Shown here: piece by piece, positions 17,304 to 25,341 of the stretch
How positions within the stretch are numbered: position 1 is the stretch's first letter
Layout of the letters: every line of letters starts with the position of its first letter
Assembly (NCBI GenBank): GCA_963728875.1
Contig: CAVSLJ010000003.1
Location: 248,001-312,000 of the forward strand
From: DASUPK01 sp963728875
GTDB lineage: Bacteria > Actinomycetota > Thermoleophilia > Solirubrobacterales > 70-9
Length of the DNA: 64,000 nt
Reading direction: 5' to 3'
Translations under genes and position numbers: made by a program
Notes under the pieces: model-generated
Seen by the model: the letters and a program-made list of their open reading frames with translations, nothing else
Told to the model about the DNA's origin: nothing
Databases searched by the model: none

Positions 17304-17876
17304 ATGAGTGGGAGGATCGTGGTCACGGAGTTCATCTCGGTCGACGGGGTCATCGAGGATCCGGGCGGAGCCGAGGACTACAAGCACGGCGGCTGGAGCT
17401 TCGAGTACGACCGCGGCGACGAGGGCGACAAGTTCAAGATGGAGGAGCTGATGGACGCCGAGGTCCAGCTCCTCGGCCGCGTGACCTACGAGGGCTTCGC
17501 GGAGGCATGGCCCTCGCGCGAAGGCGACTTCGCCGACAAGATCAACAAGGGCCGCAAGGTGCTGGTCTCGACGACCCTCACCGACCCGGACTGGGAGAAC
17601 ACGACCGTGATCTCCGAGAACGTCCCCGACGAGCTCCGCAAGCTCCGCGACGAGACCGACGGGAACATCCTGGTCGCCGGCAGCGGCTCACTCGTCAACA
17701 CGCTGCTCGAGAACGACCTGGTTGACGAGCTCCGGCTGATGGTCTTCCCGACGATCCTCGGCAGCGGCAAGAGGCTCTTCCCCGATGGCATCGACAGGCT
17801 GAAGCTCAAGCTGACCGGCGATCGTGGCGTCGGCTCGGACGGCGTCCGCGTTCAGGTCTACCAGCGCGCCGACTAG
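17304..17876 (+). CDS. Dihydrofolate reductase-like / RibD C-terminal reductase
   Basis: A 190-residue RibD-C type reductase. It has the family start GRIVVTEFISVDGVIEDPGG, the segment LLGRVTYEGFAEAWPSR and the cofactor loop ILVAGSGSLVNTLLENDLVDEL. An AGGAGG ribosome site precedes the ATG. It is a distant paralogue of the protein at 12796-13317. The stop overlaps the convergent flavin-binding gene by four bases. Confidence 0.9.
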   Translation: MSGRIVVTEFISVDGVIEDPGGAEDYKHGGWSFEYDRGDEGDKFKMEELMDAEVQLLGRVTYEGFAEAWPSREGDFADKINKGRKVLVSTTLTDPDWENTTVISENVPDELRKLRDETDGNILVAGSGSLVNTLLENDLVDELRLMVFPTILGSGKRLFPDGIDRLKLKLTGDRGVGSDGVRVQVYQRAD

Positions 17877-18343
17877 GCCGACGGAGGCAGGTGCACCTCG
17901 ACGCGGTGGTCGTGCTCGTCGAGCACGTACGCCGCTTCGGCGGTCGCCTGGAAGAGACGGTGGCGAGATGGAGGGCGGACGTCCTCGTCACTCAGCGGCT
18001 CGCCGCCGTGACTGACGGAGCGCTCGGAGAAGATCTCCAGGCCCTCCGCGGTCTCGTGCGCCGGCAGCTCGCGGGCCACGCCCGAGAAGTAGACGCCGTC
18101 GCCGGTGTTGATCGGCTGGGCGGAGTCGAAGATCACGATGCCCACCTCGCGGCGGTCGCGAAGGTTGACCGAATGGGTTGCGTCCGGCTGTGAGATCCAG
18201 AAGAACTCGCGGTAGTCCCGATGGGCGAAGTAGACGGGCGTCGCCCAGGGCTGCCCACTTCGATCGGACGTCGCGAGCACCAGGTAGAGGCTCGCGTCGA
18301 CGATCTGCTTGGCCGCTGCGACGTCCTCGTGCTCTCCCGCCAT
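17873..18343 (-). CDS. Pyridoxamine 5'-phosphate oxidase-like FMN-binding protein
   Basis: A 156-residue split-barrel flavin protein. The sequence SLYLVLATSDRSGQPWATPVYFAH is the standard first strand pair of the PNPOx-like family, and FWISQPDATHSVNLRDRREVGIVIFDS the second. Members bind FMN or F420, or act as flavin sensors; substrate unknown. The ATG at 18343 immediately precedes the conserved core; longer in-frame extensions run into the divergent hydrolase gene and are rejected. Confidence 0.85.
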   Translation of the reverse strand: MAGEHEDVAAAKQIVDASLYLVLATSDRSGQPWATPVYFAHRDYREFFWISQPDATHSVNLRDRREVGIVIFDSAQPINTGDGVYFSGVARELPAHETAEGLEIFSERSVSHGGEPLSDEDVRPPSRHRLFQATAEAAYVLDEHDHRVEVHLPPSA

Positions 18344-18403
18344 CCCGCGCAGTATCCCCGTTCTGGGCAGGTTCTCACCAAGAGACGGAATAGGCTCCCC
18401 GCC

Positions 18404-19234
18404 ATCGAGGTAGAGCACCTCAACTGCGGAACGATGTGCCCGAGGGGTGCCCGCCTGCTCGCCGGGCAGGGCGGGCTGCTGGAGAAGACGACCATCGTCG
18501 CCCACTGCCTGCTGATCGAGGCGGGCGGCGAGCTGGTCCTCGTCGACACCGGCTTCGGGCTTGGGGACTGCTCGAATCCGAACCGTCTCGGCCTGCCCTT
18601 CCGCGCGCTGGTCGCCCCGATCTGCGAGGAGCGTGAGTCGGCGATCCGCCAGATCGAGGTGCTCGGCCACAATCCCTCGGATGTCCGTCACATCGTCACC
18701 ACGCATCTCGATCTCGATCACGCCGGCGGCATCGGGGACTTTCCCGAAGCGCAGGTCCACGTCTTCGCCGCCGAGCTGGCCGCGGCGAGGTCACCGTCGC
18801 TGACGGAGCGCGCCCGGTACATCAGCGAGCAGTGGGGCCCGAGCCCGATCTGGGTCGAGCACGGCGCGGGCGGCGACAGCTGGTTCGGCTTCGAGAGCAT
18901 CCGGCTGCTCCCCCACCTCGACGCCGAGATCGCGATGATCCCGCTCCCCGGCCACACGGCGGGCCACTCCGGGGTCGCGATCAACACACCGGACGGCTGG
19001 CTCCTTCACTGCGGCGACGCCTTCTTCTTCCGCGGCGAGATCGAGACGCCGCCTCGCTGCCCGCCGGGAGTGCGCCTCTTGGAGACGATCAACCAGCACG
19101 ACGGCATGGCGCGCCACCGAAACCAGGAGCGGCTGCGGGAGCTCCGGCGCGACCACGGCGACGAGGTGACCCTCTTCTGCTCACATGACCAGCAGATGCT
19201 CGAGGAGGCACAGCGCCAGCCGGCCGCGGCCTGA
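18404..19234 (+). CDS. Metallo-beta-lactamase fold hydrolase (start codon uncertain)
   Basis: About 276 residues of an MBL-fold hydrolase resembling quorum-quenching lactonases and related enzymes: LNCGTMCPRG, LVLVDTGFG, the metal loop THLDLDHAGG, LPGHTAGHSG and HCGDAFFF. The usual HxHxDH is HLDLDH here, with Asp in place of the second His. The conserved domain begins at IEVEHLNCGT with no ATG, GTG or TTG in front. The ATC at 18404 sits 7 bases after TAGGCT, which fits the leaderless pattern elsewhere in this window. Canonical alternatives are GTG 18329 (overlapping the divergent gene) and ATG 18434 (cuts the motif). Confidence 0.82.
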   Translation: MEVEHLNCGTMCPRGARLLAGQGGLLEKTTIVAHCLLIEAGGELVLVDTGFGLGDCSNPNRLGLPFRALVAPICEERESAIRQIEVLGHNPSDVRHIVTTHLDLDHAGGIGDFPEAQVHVFAAELAAARSPSLTERARYISEQWGPSPIWVEHGAGGDSWFGFESIRLLPHLDAEIAMIPLPGHTAGHSGVAINTPDGWLLHCGDAFFFRGEIETPPRCPPGVRLLETINQHDGMARHRNQERLRELRRDHGDEVTLFCSHDQQMLEEAQRQPAAA

Positions 19235-19249
19235 ACCAGGAGGAGAGCG

Positions 19250-19702
19250 ATGATCGACCAGCCAACGGCAGAGCAGGCACTGAAGGAGCTCGAGGTCCTG
19301 GTCGGGACCTGGAGCGTCGAGGCGACCCCGCCGGGCGGCGAGCCCTGGCCGGGCGAAGCGAGCATCACCTATGAGTGGCTCGACGACGAGCGGCGGCTCC
19401 TCGTCGAACGCTCGACCGTCGAGATGCCGGAAGCTCCCGACGCCGTCTGCGTGATGGGCTGCGACGCGGCCTCGGGCCGCTATTTCCAGCTCTACACGGA
19501 CGACCGGAACGTCTGCCGCGTCTACGAGATGAGCATCGGCGGCGGCGAGTTCAGGCTCTGGCGCGACGGCGAGCCCTTCTCGCAGCGGTTCACCGGCAAG
19601 TTCAGCGAGGACGGCAACAGGATCGACGCGCGCTGGGAGGCGGCGAAGGACGGCACCAACTGGGAGACCGACTTCGACCTCGTCTTCACCCGCGCCGTTT
19701 AG
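19250..19702 (+). CDS. DUF1579-like / lipocalin-fold protein
   Basis: A 150-residue beta-rich protein. It begins with a helix (TAEQALKELEVLVGTWSVEA) whose GTW motif is typical of DUF1579 and nitrobindin-like barrels, followed by ten or so short strands (YEWLDDERRLLVERSTVEM, RYFQLYTDDRNVCRVYEM). Function unknown. AGGAGG precedes the ATG, and the gene starts 15 bases after the MBL hydrolase, so the two are probably co-transcribed. Confidence 0.75.
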   Translation: MIDQPTAEQALKELEVLVGTWSVEATPPGGEPWPGEASITYEWLDDERRLLVERSTVEMPEAPDAVCVMGCDAASGRYFQLYTDDRNVCRVYEMSIGGGEFRLWRDGEPFSQRFTGKFSEDGNRIDARWEAAKDGTNWETDFDLVFTRAV

Positions 19703-19808
19703 GTGCGCGTGTGTGATACTTAGTACCGGGTAGTGCGAGACGCAGGGGGAGTGCGGATCGCGTCAACGGGAACTGCGATCGGCGGCGAAGCCGCCGGGGA
19801 GAGTGCAC

Positions 19809-21020
19809 ATGCGTCTTCGCCACCTGACCATCGCCGGGGCGGTCATCGCCTCGTCGCTTGCCCTGACGCTCGTCGCCACCGGCGGCGCGTCGGGTGCCGC
19901 GCTGCCAAAGACCGAGGTGATCCCGGGCGCCTGCGCCCTCGATCTCCGCGACAACCACTCGCACTGCAACCTCAACGTGATCGCCACCCTGAAGGGCAAG
20001 CCCAGGGCCGCGGCGGCGCCGACCGCCGGCTACGGCCCGGCCGACCTGCGGAGCGCCTACGCGCTGCCGTCGAGCGGCGGCGCCGGCCAGACGGTCGCCA
20101 TCGTCGATGCCTACGGCGACAACACCGCCGAGGCCGACCTGAGCACCTACCGCTCGAACTACGGCCTGCCGGCCTGCACCACCGCGAACGGCTGCTTCAA
20201 GAAGGTCAACCAGAGCGGCGTGCAGGGCAGCTATCCGGCCAACAACCAGGGCTGGGCGCTCGAGACCCAGCTCGATCTGCAGATGGTCTCGGCCGTCTGC
20301 CCGGGCTGCAAGATCCTGCTGGTGGAGGCGACCTCCAACGCCAACGCGAATCTGTACGCGGCGGAGGACACCGCGGCCCGGCTCGGCGCCAACGTGATCT
20401 CGAACAGCTACGGCGGCGGCGAGGCGAGCTCGGAGACCACCGACGACGCTCATTTCAACCACCCGGGAGTGGCGATCACCGTCTCCTCGGGCGACAGCGG
20501 ATACGGCGTCGAGTACCCGGCGGCCTCGCGCTACGTGACCGCGGTCGGCGGCACCACGCTCAGCCACGCCTCCAACTCGCGCGGCTGGACCGAGACCGCC
20601 TGGAGCGGATCGGGCAGCGGCTGCTCGGCGTACGAGCCGAAGCCCGCCTGGCAGACCGATTCCGGCTGCGCGAGGCGAACGGTCGCCGACGTCTCGGCGG
20701 TCGCCGACCCGAACACCGGCGTCGCCGTCTACGACAGCAACTGCAATTTCCTCGGCCAGCTGCTCGGCAACTGCTTCAGCGGCTGGGGAGTGGTCGGAGG
20801 CACGAGCGCCTCGGCGCCGATCGTCGGCGGCGTCTACGGGCTGGCCGGCAACAGCTCCGGCGTCAACTACGGCTCGTTCCCCTACAGCCACACCTCGTCG
20901 CTGTTCGACGTGACCTCGGGGAACAACGGCAGCTGCAGCCCGGCGTATCTGTGCACCTCCGGCGCGGGCTACGACGGGCCGACGGGCCTCGGAACCCCGA
21001 ACGGAACGGGCGCCTTCTAG
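19809..21020 (+). CDS. Secreted sedolisin-type serine peptidase (S53)
   Basis: A 403-residue exported protease. The signal peptide is MRLRHLTIAGAVIASSLALT with cleavage near GGASGAA. The catalytic set of family S53 is visible: Glu and Asp in ALETQLDLQM, the oxyanion Asp in VSSGDSGYGVEYPA and the nucleophile in GGTSASAP. Sedolisins are typically acid-active. The usual long S53 propeptide is almost absent, so this is a short form. ATG 19809 has GGGGAGAG at good spacing, better than the GTG at 19803. A calcium site is likely in the GTPNGTGAF end. Confidence 0.88.
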   Translation: MRLRHLTIAGAVIASSLALTLVATGGASGAALPKTEVIPGACALDLRDNHSHCNLNVIATLKGKPRAAAAPTAGYGPADLRSAYALPSSGGAGQTVAIVDAYGDNTAEADLSTYRSNYGLPACTTANGCFKKVNQSGVQGSYPANNQGWALETQLDLQMVSAVCPGCKILLVEATSNANANLYAAEDTAARLGANVISNSYGGGEASSETTDDAHFNHPGVAITVSSGDSGYGVEYPAASRYVTAVGGTTLSHASNSRGWTETAWSGSGSGCSAYEPKPAWQTDSGCARRTVADVSAVADPNTGVAVYDSNCNFLGQLLGNCFSGWGVVGGTSASAPIVGGVYGLAGNSSGVNYGSFPYSHTSSLFDVTSGNNGSCSPAYLCTSGAGYDGPTGLGTPNGTGAF

Positions 21021-21036
21021 CCGCCGCGCTCCACGT

Positions 21037-22605
21037 TCACATGTCCGACGCGAGAGACGGCTCCCCGGGCGACCGGGGGGCCGTTTCGCTGACGGGCTCG
21101 CGCTCGATCTCGCCCTCGCGGACCAGCCAGAGGGAGAGCACGGCACCGGCGAACGCCACGAGCGCGCCCAGTGTCAGCACGTCATTGAACCCGGACAGGA
21201 AGCCCTCCCCCGCCGCATTCACCGCGGTCTGACGGGCGCCCGGTGGAATCGTCGCGGTCACCTGATGCAGGCCGCCGGATGACATCGCCTCCATCAACTG
21301 GCGCGGATGATCCCCTGCCGCGGTCGGGGTTCCCGCCGTCAGATCGCGGACCCGGTCCGCACCGTTGCCGATGAAGATCGCTCCCCAGACCGCGACGCCG
21401 ACCGCGACGCCCACCTGGCGGAAGGTGTCGTTGATGCCGGCGGCCATGCCACTCCGCTCCTTGGGAACCACGCTGAGGGCGACGTCGGCGATGACCGGGT
21501 TCAGCAACCCCACGCCGATACCGGCGACCAGGAACCCGCCGAGCAGCGTGGTCCAGGTGTCACCGGCCTCGACACCCGACATCAGCAGCAGACCCACTCC
21601 GGCGAGCGCGAGAGCGCCGCTCATGAGCAGCCGGGCGGGGACCCTCGACAGCAGGGCCCCTGCAACCGGCGCGGCCAGGAAGCTCGCGATCGTGATCGGC
21701 AGGTAGCGCAGGCCGGCCTGGAACGGCGTCAGGCCGAGGTAGTTCTGTAGGTAGAGGGTGATGTAGAGGAAGAGGGCGAACATCGAGGCTGAGACCGCCA
21801 GGGCGGCCAGCTGCACGCCGGTGAACGAGGGGCGCTTGAACAGCCCCAGCGGAAGCATCGGCTCGGCAACCCGGCGCTCGATCGCGAAGAAGGCCGCCAG
21901 CAGCACCGCGGCTCCCGCGAACAGTGAGACGATCAGCGTGCTGCCCCACCCCTCGTCGTTGCCACGGACGAGCGCGAGCACCAGCAAGAACAGCGCGGAG
22001 CTGAATGTCGCCACGCCGGGCCAGTCGATCCGGGTCGCGTTGGGGTCCCGGCTCTCCCGCAGCTTCAAATAGGTGATGGCGATCGCCGCCAGGCCAATCG
22101 GGACGTTGAGGTAGAAGATCGACTGCCAGCCCAGCGTGTCCGTGAGCCCCCCGCCAACCAGAGGGCCCACCGCGACGGCGACGCCGATCGAGGCGCCGTA
22201 GATTCCCATCGCCGTGCCGCGCTCGCGCCCCGCCGGGAACTCCTGGGCAAGCAGGGCCAGCGAGACGGCGAACATGATCGCGCCACCCACACCCTGCAGG
22301 GCGCGCGAGAGGTTGAGGAAGGTCGGATCAGGCGACAGCGCGCAGAGCAGCGAGGCGAGGGAGAAGATCCCGAGCCCGACGGCGAAGACCCGCCGCCGCC
22401 CGAGACGGTCGGCAAGCGAGCCGGCGGTCAGGACCAGGGCGGCGAGCGTCAGCGCGTAGGCGTCGATGACCCACTGAAGATCGGTGAAGCCGGCGCCGAG
22501 ATCCTCGCGGATCGACGGCAGCGCGACATTGACCACGGTGATGTCGAGGAGCAGCATGAAGGTCGCCACCGTGACGGCGAGCAGGGTCCACCATTTCCTA
22601 GCCAT
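21037..22605 (-). CDS. MFS transporter, DHA2 (EmrB/QacA) family
   Basis: A 522-residue drug:proton antiporter with about 14 hydrophobic segments. The N-terminus LLAVTVATFMLLLDITVVNVALP contains the conserved Asp of DHA2 pumps, and LADRLGRRRVF is the loop 2-3 motif. An AAAGGAGG ribosome site lies 6 bases before the ATG. It is divergent from the ECF sigma gene; the 78-base gap holds matching ECF41-like promoters in both directions, so this exporter is probably the target of that sigma factor. Confidence 0.94.
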   Translation of the reverse strand: MARKWWTLLAVTVATFMLLLDITVVNVALPSIREDLGAGFTDLQWVIDAYALTLAALVLTAGSLADRLGRRRVFAVGLGIFSLASLLCALSPDPTFLNLSRALQGVGGAIMFAVSLALLAQEFPAGRERGTAMGIYGASIGVAVAVGPLVGGGLTDTLGWQSIFYLNVPIGLAAIAITYLKLRESRDPNATRIDWPGVATFSSALFLLVLALVRGNDEGWGSTLIVSLFAGAAVLLAAFFAIERRVAEPMLPLGLFKRPSFTGVQLAALAVSASMFALFLYITLYLQNYLGLTPFQAGLRYLPITIASFLAAPVAGALLSRVPARLLMSGALALAGVGLLLMSGVEAGDTWTTLLGGFLVAGIGVGLLNPVIADVALSVVPKERSGMAAGINDTFRQVGVAVGVAVWGAIFIGNGADRVRDLTAGTPTAAGDHPRQLMEAMSSGGLHQVTATIPPGARQTAVNAAGEGFLSGFNDVLTLGALVAFAGAVLSLWLVREGEIEREPVSETAPRSPGEPSLASDM

Positions 22606-22622
22606 TCGAGCCTCCTTTGGCC

Positions 22623-22648
22623 GTCACACCGGCCGCGTTTCGTTCGTC
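22623..22648 (+). promoter_or_regulatory. Predicted ECF41-type promoter of the sigma gene (autoregulation)
   Basis: GTCACA at 22623-22628, a 16-base spacer and CGTC at 22645-22648, reading towards the ECF sigma gene. ECF41 sigma factors are reported to use TGTCACA and CGTC as -35 and -10 elements. The base before GTCACA is C, not T, in both copies here. Confidence 0.65.
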
Positions 22649-22657
22649 AGTTGCTAT

Positions 22658-22683
22658 GACGGATCCGAACGAGAGGATGTGAC
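22658..22683 (-). promoter_or_regulatory. Predicted ECF41-type promoter of the MFS exporter gene
   Basis: On the minus strand GTCACA (22683-22678), a 16-base spacer and CGTC (22661-22658) read towards the MFS gene at 22605. Spacer length and both elements match the plus-strand copy exactly, and both are preceded by C. The -35 element touches the GTG of the sigma gene. Confidence 0.65.
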
Positions 22684-23544
22684 GTGAGCGATCAAGAGAT
22701 CTTGGCGGAGCGCTTCGAGGAGCACCGTGCGTATCTGCACACAGTCGCCTATCGCATGCTGGGCTCGACGGGCGAGGCCGACGACGCAGTTCAGGAGGCC
22801 TGGCTGCGCCTCAGCCGCAGCGACTCCGACCAGGTCGACAACCTTCGCGCCTGGCTGACGACGGTCGTCGGCCGCGTCGCGCTCGACATGCTCCGGGCCC
22901 GGAAGTCCCGCCGCGAGGAGTTCGAGGGCGATCAGCCCGAGCCGATCGTCAGCGAGGTGGTCGAGGAGAACCCGGCTGAAGAGGCCGAGCTCGCCGACTC
23001 CGTCGGTCTGGCGATGCTGGTCGTGCTCGAGACGCTCTCGCCGGCCGAGCGCATCGCCTTCGTCCTGCACGACATGTTCAGCGTCCCCTTCAGCGAGATC
23101 GGCGAGATCACGGGCCGTTCGGCCGATGCGGCACGCCAGCTCGCGAGCCGCGCCCGCCGGCGCGTGCGCGGCTCGGCGCCACCACCGGCAACCGACATGG
23201 AGGAGCAGCGGCGCGTGATCGACGCCTTCCTTGCCGCCGCCCGCGAGGGCGAGTTCGAGTCGCTGCTCAGCGTGCTCGACCCAGACGTGGCCTTCAGGAT
23301 CCACACGGTCGAGGGCGACCCGAGAGCCCGTGAGCCGATCGTGGGCGCTGAGACCGTCGCCAGGCGAGCGCTGAGGGGCGCCCGCGTCTTCGCGCCGCAT
23401 GCTCGGCCCGCCCTCGTCAACGGCAGGCCTGGCGTCCTCACCGTCATCGACGGCAGGCGGTTCGCCACCATGGACTGCACCGTCCGCGACGGGCGCCTCG
23501 CGACCATCGACCTCTTCCTGGAGCCCCTGGAGCGTCGTCCGTAA
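22684..23544 (+). CDS. ECF RNA polymerase sigma factor with SnoaL-like C-terminus (ECF41/SigJ type)
   Basis: A 286-residue sigma factor. Region 2 reads FEEHRAYLHTVAYRMLGSTGEADDAVQEAWLRL; region 4 includes LSPAERIAFVLHDMFSVPFSEIGEITGRSADAARQLASRARRR. After about residue 175 a SnoaL-like domain follows (VIDAFLAAAREGEFESLLSVLDP to the end). In ECF41 factors this extension replaces an anti-sigma factor and tunes activity. No anti-sigma gene is present, in agreement. Start is GTG 22684 with GAGAGGA upstream. Flanking promoters suggest autoregulation and control of the divergent MFS pump. Confidence 0.92.
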   Translation: MSDQEILAERFEEHRAYLHTVAYRMLGSTGEADDAVQEAWLRLSRSDSDQVDNLRAWLTTVVGRVALDMLRARKSRREEFEGDQPEPIVSEVVEENPAEEAELADSVGLAMLVVLETLSPAERIAFVLHDMFSVPFSEIGEITGRSADAARQLASRARRRVRGSAPPPATDMEEQRRVIDAFLAAAREGEFESLLSVLDPDVAFRIHTVEGDPRAREPIVGAETVARRALRGARVFAPHARPALVNGRPGVLTVIDGRRFATMDCTVRDGRLATIDLFLEPLERRP

Positions 23545-23604
23545 CCCTGAGCTGCTCCCTGTCGCTAGCGTTAGAGAACAGCAGAGTCAGGGAAAGGATC
23601 AGTC

Positions 23605-24477
23605 ATGCAGGGAGTGAAGGTGCAGGGCACAGTCGGGATCGCCGTGGCGGGAGCCCTGGCTTGTCTCATCATCGGCCTGATCGGCGGAGCGGGCGCCAGT
23701 GCGGCGGTCGGATCCACCGACCTCTCCATCTCGAAGAGCGACACGGCCGACCCGGTCACCGTCGGGGACACGTTCGGCTACGTGCTCTCGGTTAAGAACG
23801 AGGGCGCGAACGACGCCGGCGACGTGATCACCACGGACACCCTCCCCTCCCAGGTCTCCTACGTCTCCGCCACACCGTCGGCCGGCACCTGCGAGAAGTC
23901 CGGCAGCAAGATCACCTGCGACCTCGGCCAGCTGAACACCGCCGCCTCGGCGAGCGTGACGATCACGGTCAGGGCCTCGAAGAACGGCACGGCCTCGAAC
24001 ACGGCCTCCCTGACCAGCGCGGACGACACCAATGCGATGAACAACCTCGACACCGAGACCACGGTGATCAACAAGAAGCCGACCACGCCGAAGCCCAAGA
24101 AGAACAAAGGTCATCCAAGCTGCGCGGCGCCGACCATCGTCGGCACGGCCGGCGATGACGTGCTGACCGGCACCTCCCACGCCGATGTGATCGTCGCCTT
24201 CACGGGCAACGACCAGGTCTTCGCCGCAGGCGGCGACGACCTCGTCTGCGCCGACGGCGGCGTCGACCTGGTGGACGGCGGGTCGGGCAAGGACTTCATC
24301 AACGGGGGCTCCGGGCCGGACACCCTGATCGGCTCCGACGGCGGGGACACGCTGAAGGGCAAGAACGGCCGCGACAGGCTGCTCGGCGGGAAGGGCGACG
24401 ACTTCCTCAACGGCGGCAAGAAGCGCGACAAGTGCCACGGCGGGCCGGGTCGGGACATCCTGGTCCGCTGCCCGTAG
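23605..24477 (+). CDS. Secreted protein with DUF11 domain and RTX-like calcium repeats
   Basis: A 290-residue exported protein. Signal segment about 8-33 (GIAVAGALACLIIGLIGGAGA). Residues about 38-150 form a DUF11/CARDB-like beta domain (DLSISKSDTADPVTVGDTFG). Then a Lys-rich linker and about six glycine/aspartate nonapeptide repeats (for example GGSGKDFINGGSGPDTLIG and GGKGDDFLNGG), the hemolysin-type calcium-binding roll. No catalytic domain, so probably a surface or matrix protein. The repeats end in CHGGPGRDILVRCP, a short Cys-capped end seen in many actinobacterial RTX proteins. Confidence 0.85.
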   Translation: MQGVKVQGTVGIAVAGALACLIIGLIGGAGASAAVGSTDLSISKSDTADPVTVGDTFGYVLSVKNEGANDAGDVITTDTLPSQVSYVSATPSAGTCEKSGSKITCDLGQLNTAASASVTITVRASKNGTASNTASLTSADDTNAMNNLDTETTVINKKPTTPKPKKNKGHPSCAAPTIVGTAGDDVLTGTSHADVIVAFTGNDQVFAAGGDDLVCADGGVDLVDGGSGKDFINGGSGPDTLIGSDGGDTLKGKNGRDRLLGGKGDDFLNGGKKRDKCHGGPGRDILVRCP

Positions 24478-24507
24478 GACTGACCTGACGATCGCCGCTC
24501 AATCTCC

Positions 24508-24523
24508 CGGCGCCCAGGCGCCG
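24508..24523 (+). terminator. GC-rich hairpin after the RTX-like gene
   Basis: CGGCGCCCAGGCGCCG is a perfect palindrome about 30 bases after the stop at 24477. It can form a short hairpin and is followed by no U-run, so termination is only suggested. Confidence 0.35.
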
Positions 24524-24540
24524 TATCTGAGGACGTGGCT

Positions 24541-24581
24541 GCCAGCCCCGCCCTCCGATCCCTCACCCTGGCGGGGCTGGC
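24541..24581. repeat. 12-bp perfect inverted repeat (strong stem-loop)
   Basis: GCCAGCCCCGCC at 24541-24552 pairs perfectly with GGCGGGGCTGGC at 24570-24581 across a 17-base loop. It lies in the 158-base gap before the small zinc-ribbon gene. It could be a terminator for the gene before, a regulatory leader for the gene after, or a protein-binding site. Confidence 0.6.
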
Positions 24582-24635
24582 GGCCATGCTCGATCACACC
24601 CACCGACTTCGCACTGCCCTAAGGTCACTCCGGCC

Positions 24636-24908
24636 ATGGGCCGAGACGACTTCCGCAAGGCGCGCTGGTACGCGATCCGGCCGGCGGCCAACCGCAAGCC
24701 GGCGACCTACCGCTGCCCGCTCTGCGGTGGCCTCCTCCCCGCTCTCAGCGAGCACATGCTCATCACGCCTGAGGGCGACAGCTCGCGCCGCCGCCACGCC
24801 CACTCCGCCTGCGTGATGGCGGCCCGCAAGCAGGGAAACCTGCCCCTGCGCGAGGATGTGGAGCCTCGACGCCGAGGGATCGGCGCAAAGCTACTCCACC
24901 GTAGGTAA
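24636..24908 (+). CDS. Small zinc-ribbon-like protein
   Basis: A 90-residue basic protein with a probable metal site: CPLCGG at about residues 27-32, then His residues and RHAHSACVMAARK. The CxxC/HxxxC arrangement suggests one zinc ion. Similar small proteins occur widely in actinobacteria without assigned function. The next gene begins 4 bases after its stop. Confidence 0.7.
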   Translation: MGRDDFRKARWYAIRPAANRKPATYRCPLCGGLLPALSEHMLITPEGDSSRRRHAHSACVMAARKQGNLPLREDVEPRRRGIGAKLLHRR

Positions 24909-24912
24909 TGTT

Positions 24913-25338
24913 GTGAGCCGGATGGCGGCGAAGAAGATCGGACTGATCACGGCCTCGGCCCTCTGCTCGATCAACCTCTGGACCGGGGCGCCGCTGTTCG
25001 CCGTCTGGGTGGGCTCCAAGGTCCAGGGCAACCTGAACAACATCAGCATGACCGCGCTCCTCTCCGTGGTCGTCGTACTCGCGGGGACCGTCTTCGCCCT
25101 GGCCTACCTGCTCACCCTCCTGAACAGCAAGTACGACGATCTCAGCGGGCGACCCGCCGCGGCCCGCCAGACCTCGCCGTGGCTGCGCAGCATGCGCGAC
25201 GAGCGCGAAGACGATGTGCGCGACAAGTACGGGATCGGGGGAATCGAGCGAGTGGCGGTGATCTGCGCGGTCGCCGGTTGCCTCGCCTTCGAGGCCTGGT
25301 TCTTCTTCTTCGCGGGGTCCTCCCTGCCGAACGGCTAG
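24913..25338 (+). CDS. Small integral membrane protein
   Basis: About 141 residues with three hydrophobic segments: IGLITASALCSINLWTGAPLF, TALLSVVVVLAGTVFALAYLL and, near the C-terminus, VAVICAVAGCLAFEAWFFFFAG. Between the last two lies a charged loop. I do not recognise a family. Start is GTG 24913 (ATG 24922 possible). It follows the zinc-ribbon gene closely and is followed after 3 bases by the acetyltransferase gene, so the three form an operon. Confidence 0.75.
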   Translation: MSRMAAKKIGLITASALCSINLWTGAPLFAVWVGSKVQGNLNNISMTALLSVVVVLAGTVFALAYLLTLLNSKYDDLSGRPAAARQTSPWLRSMRDEREDDVRDKYGIGGIERVAVICAVAGCLAFEAWFFFFAGSSLPNG

Positions 25339-25341
25339 CGC

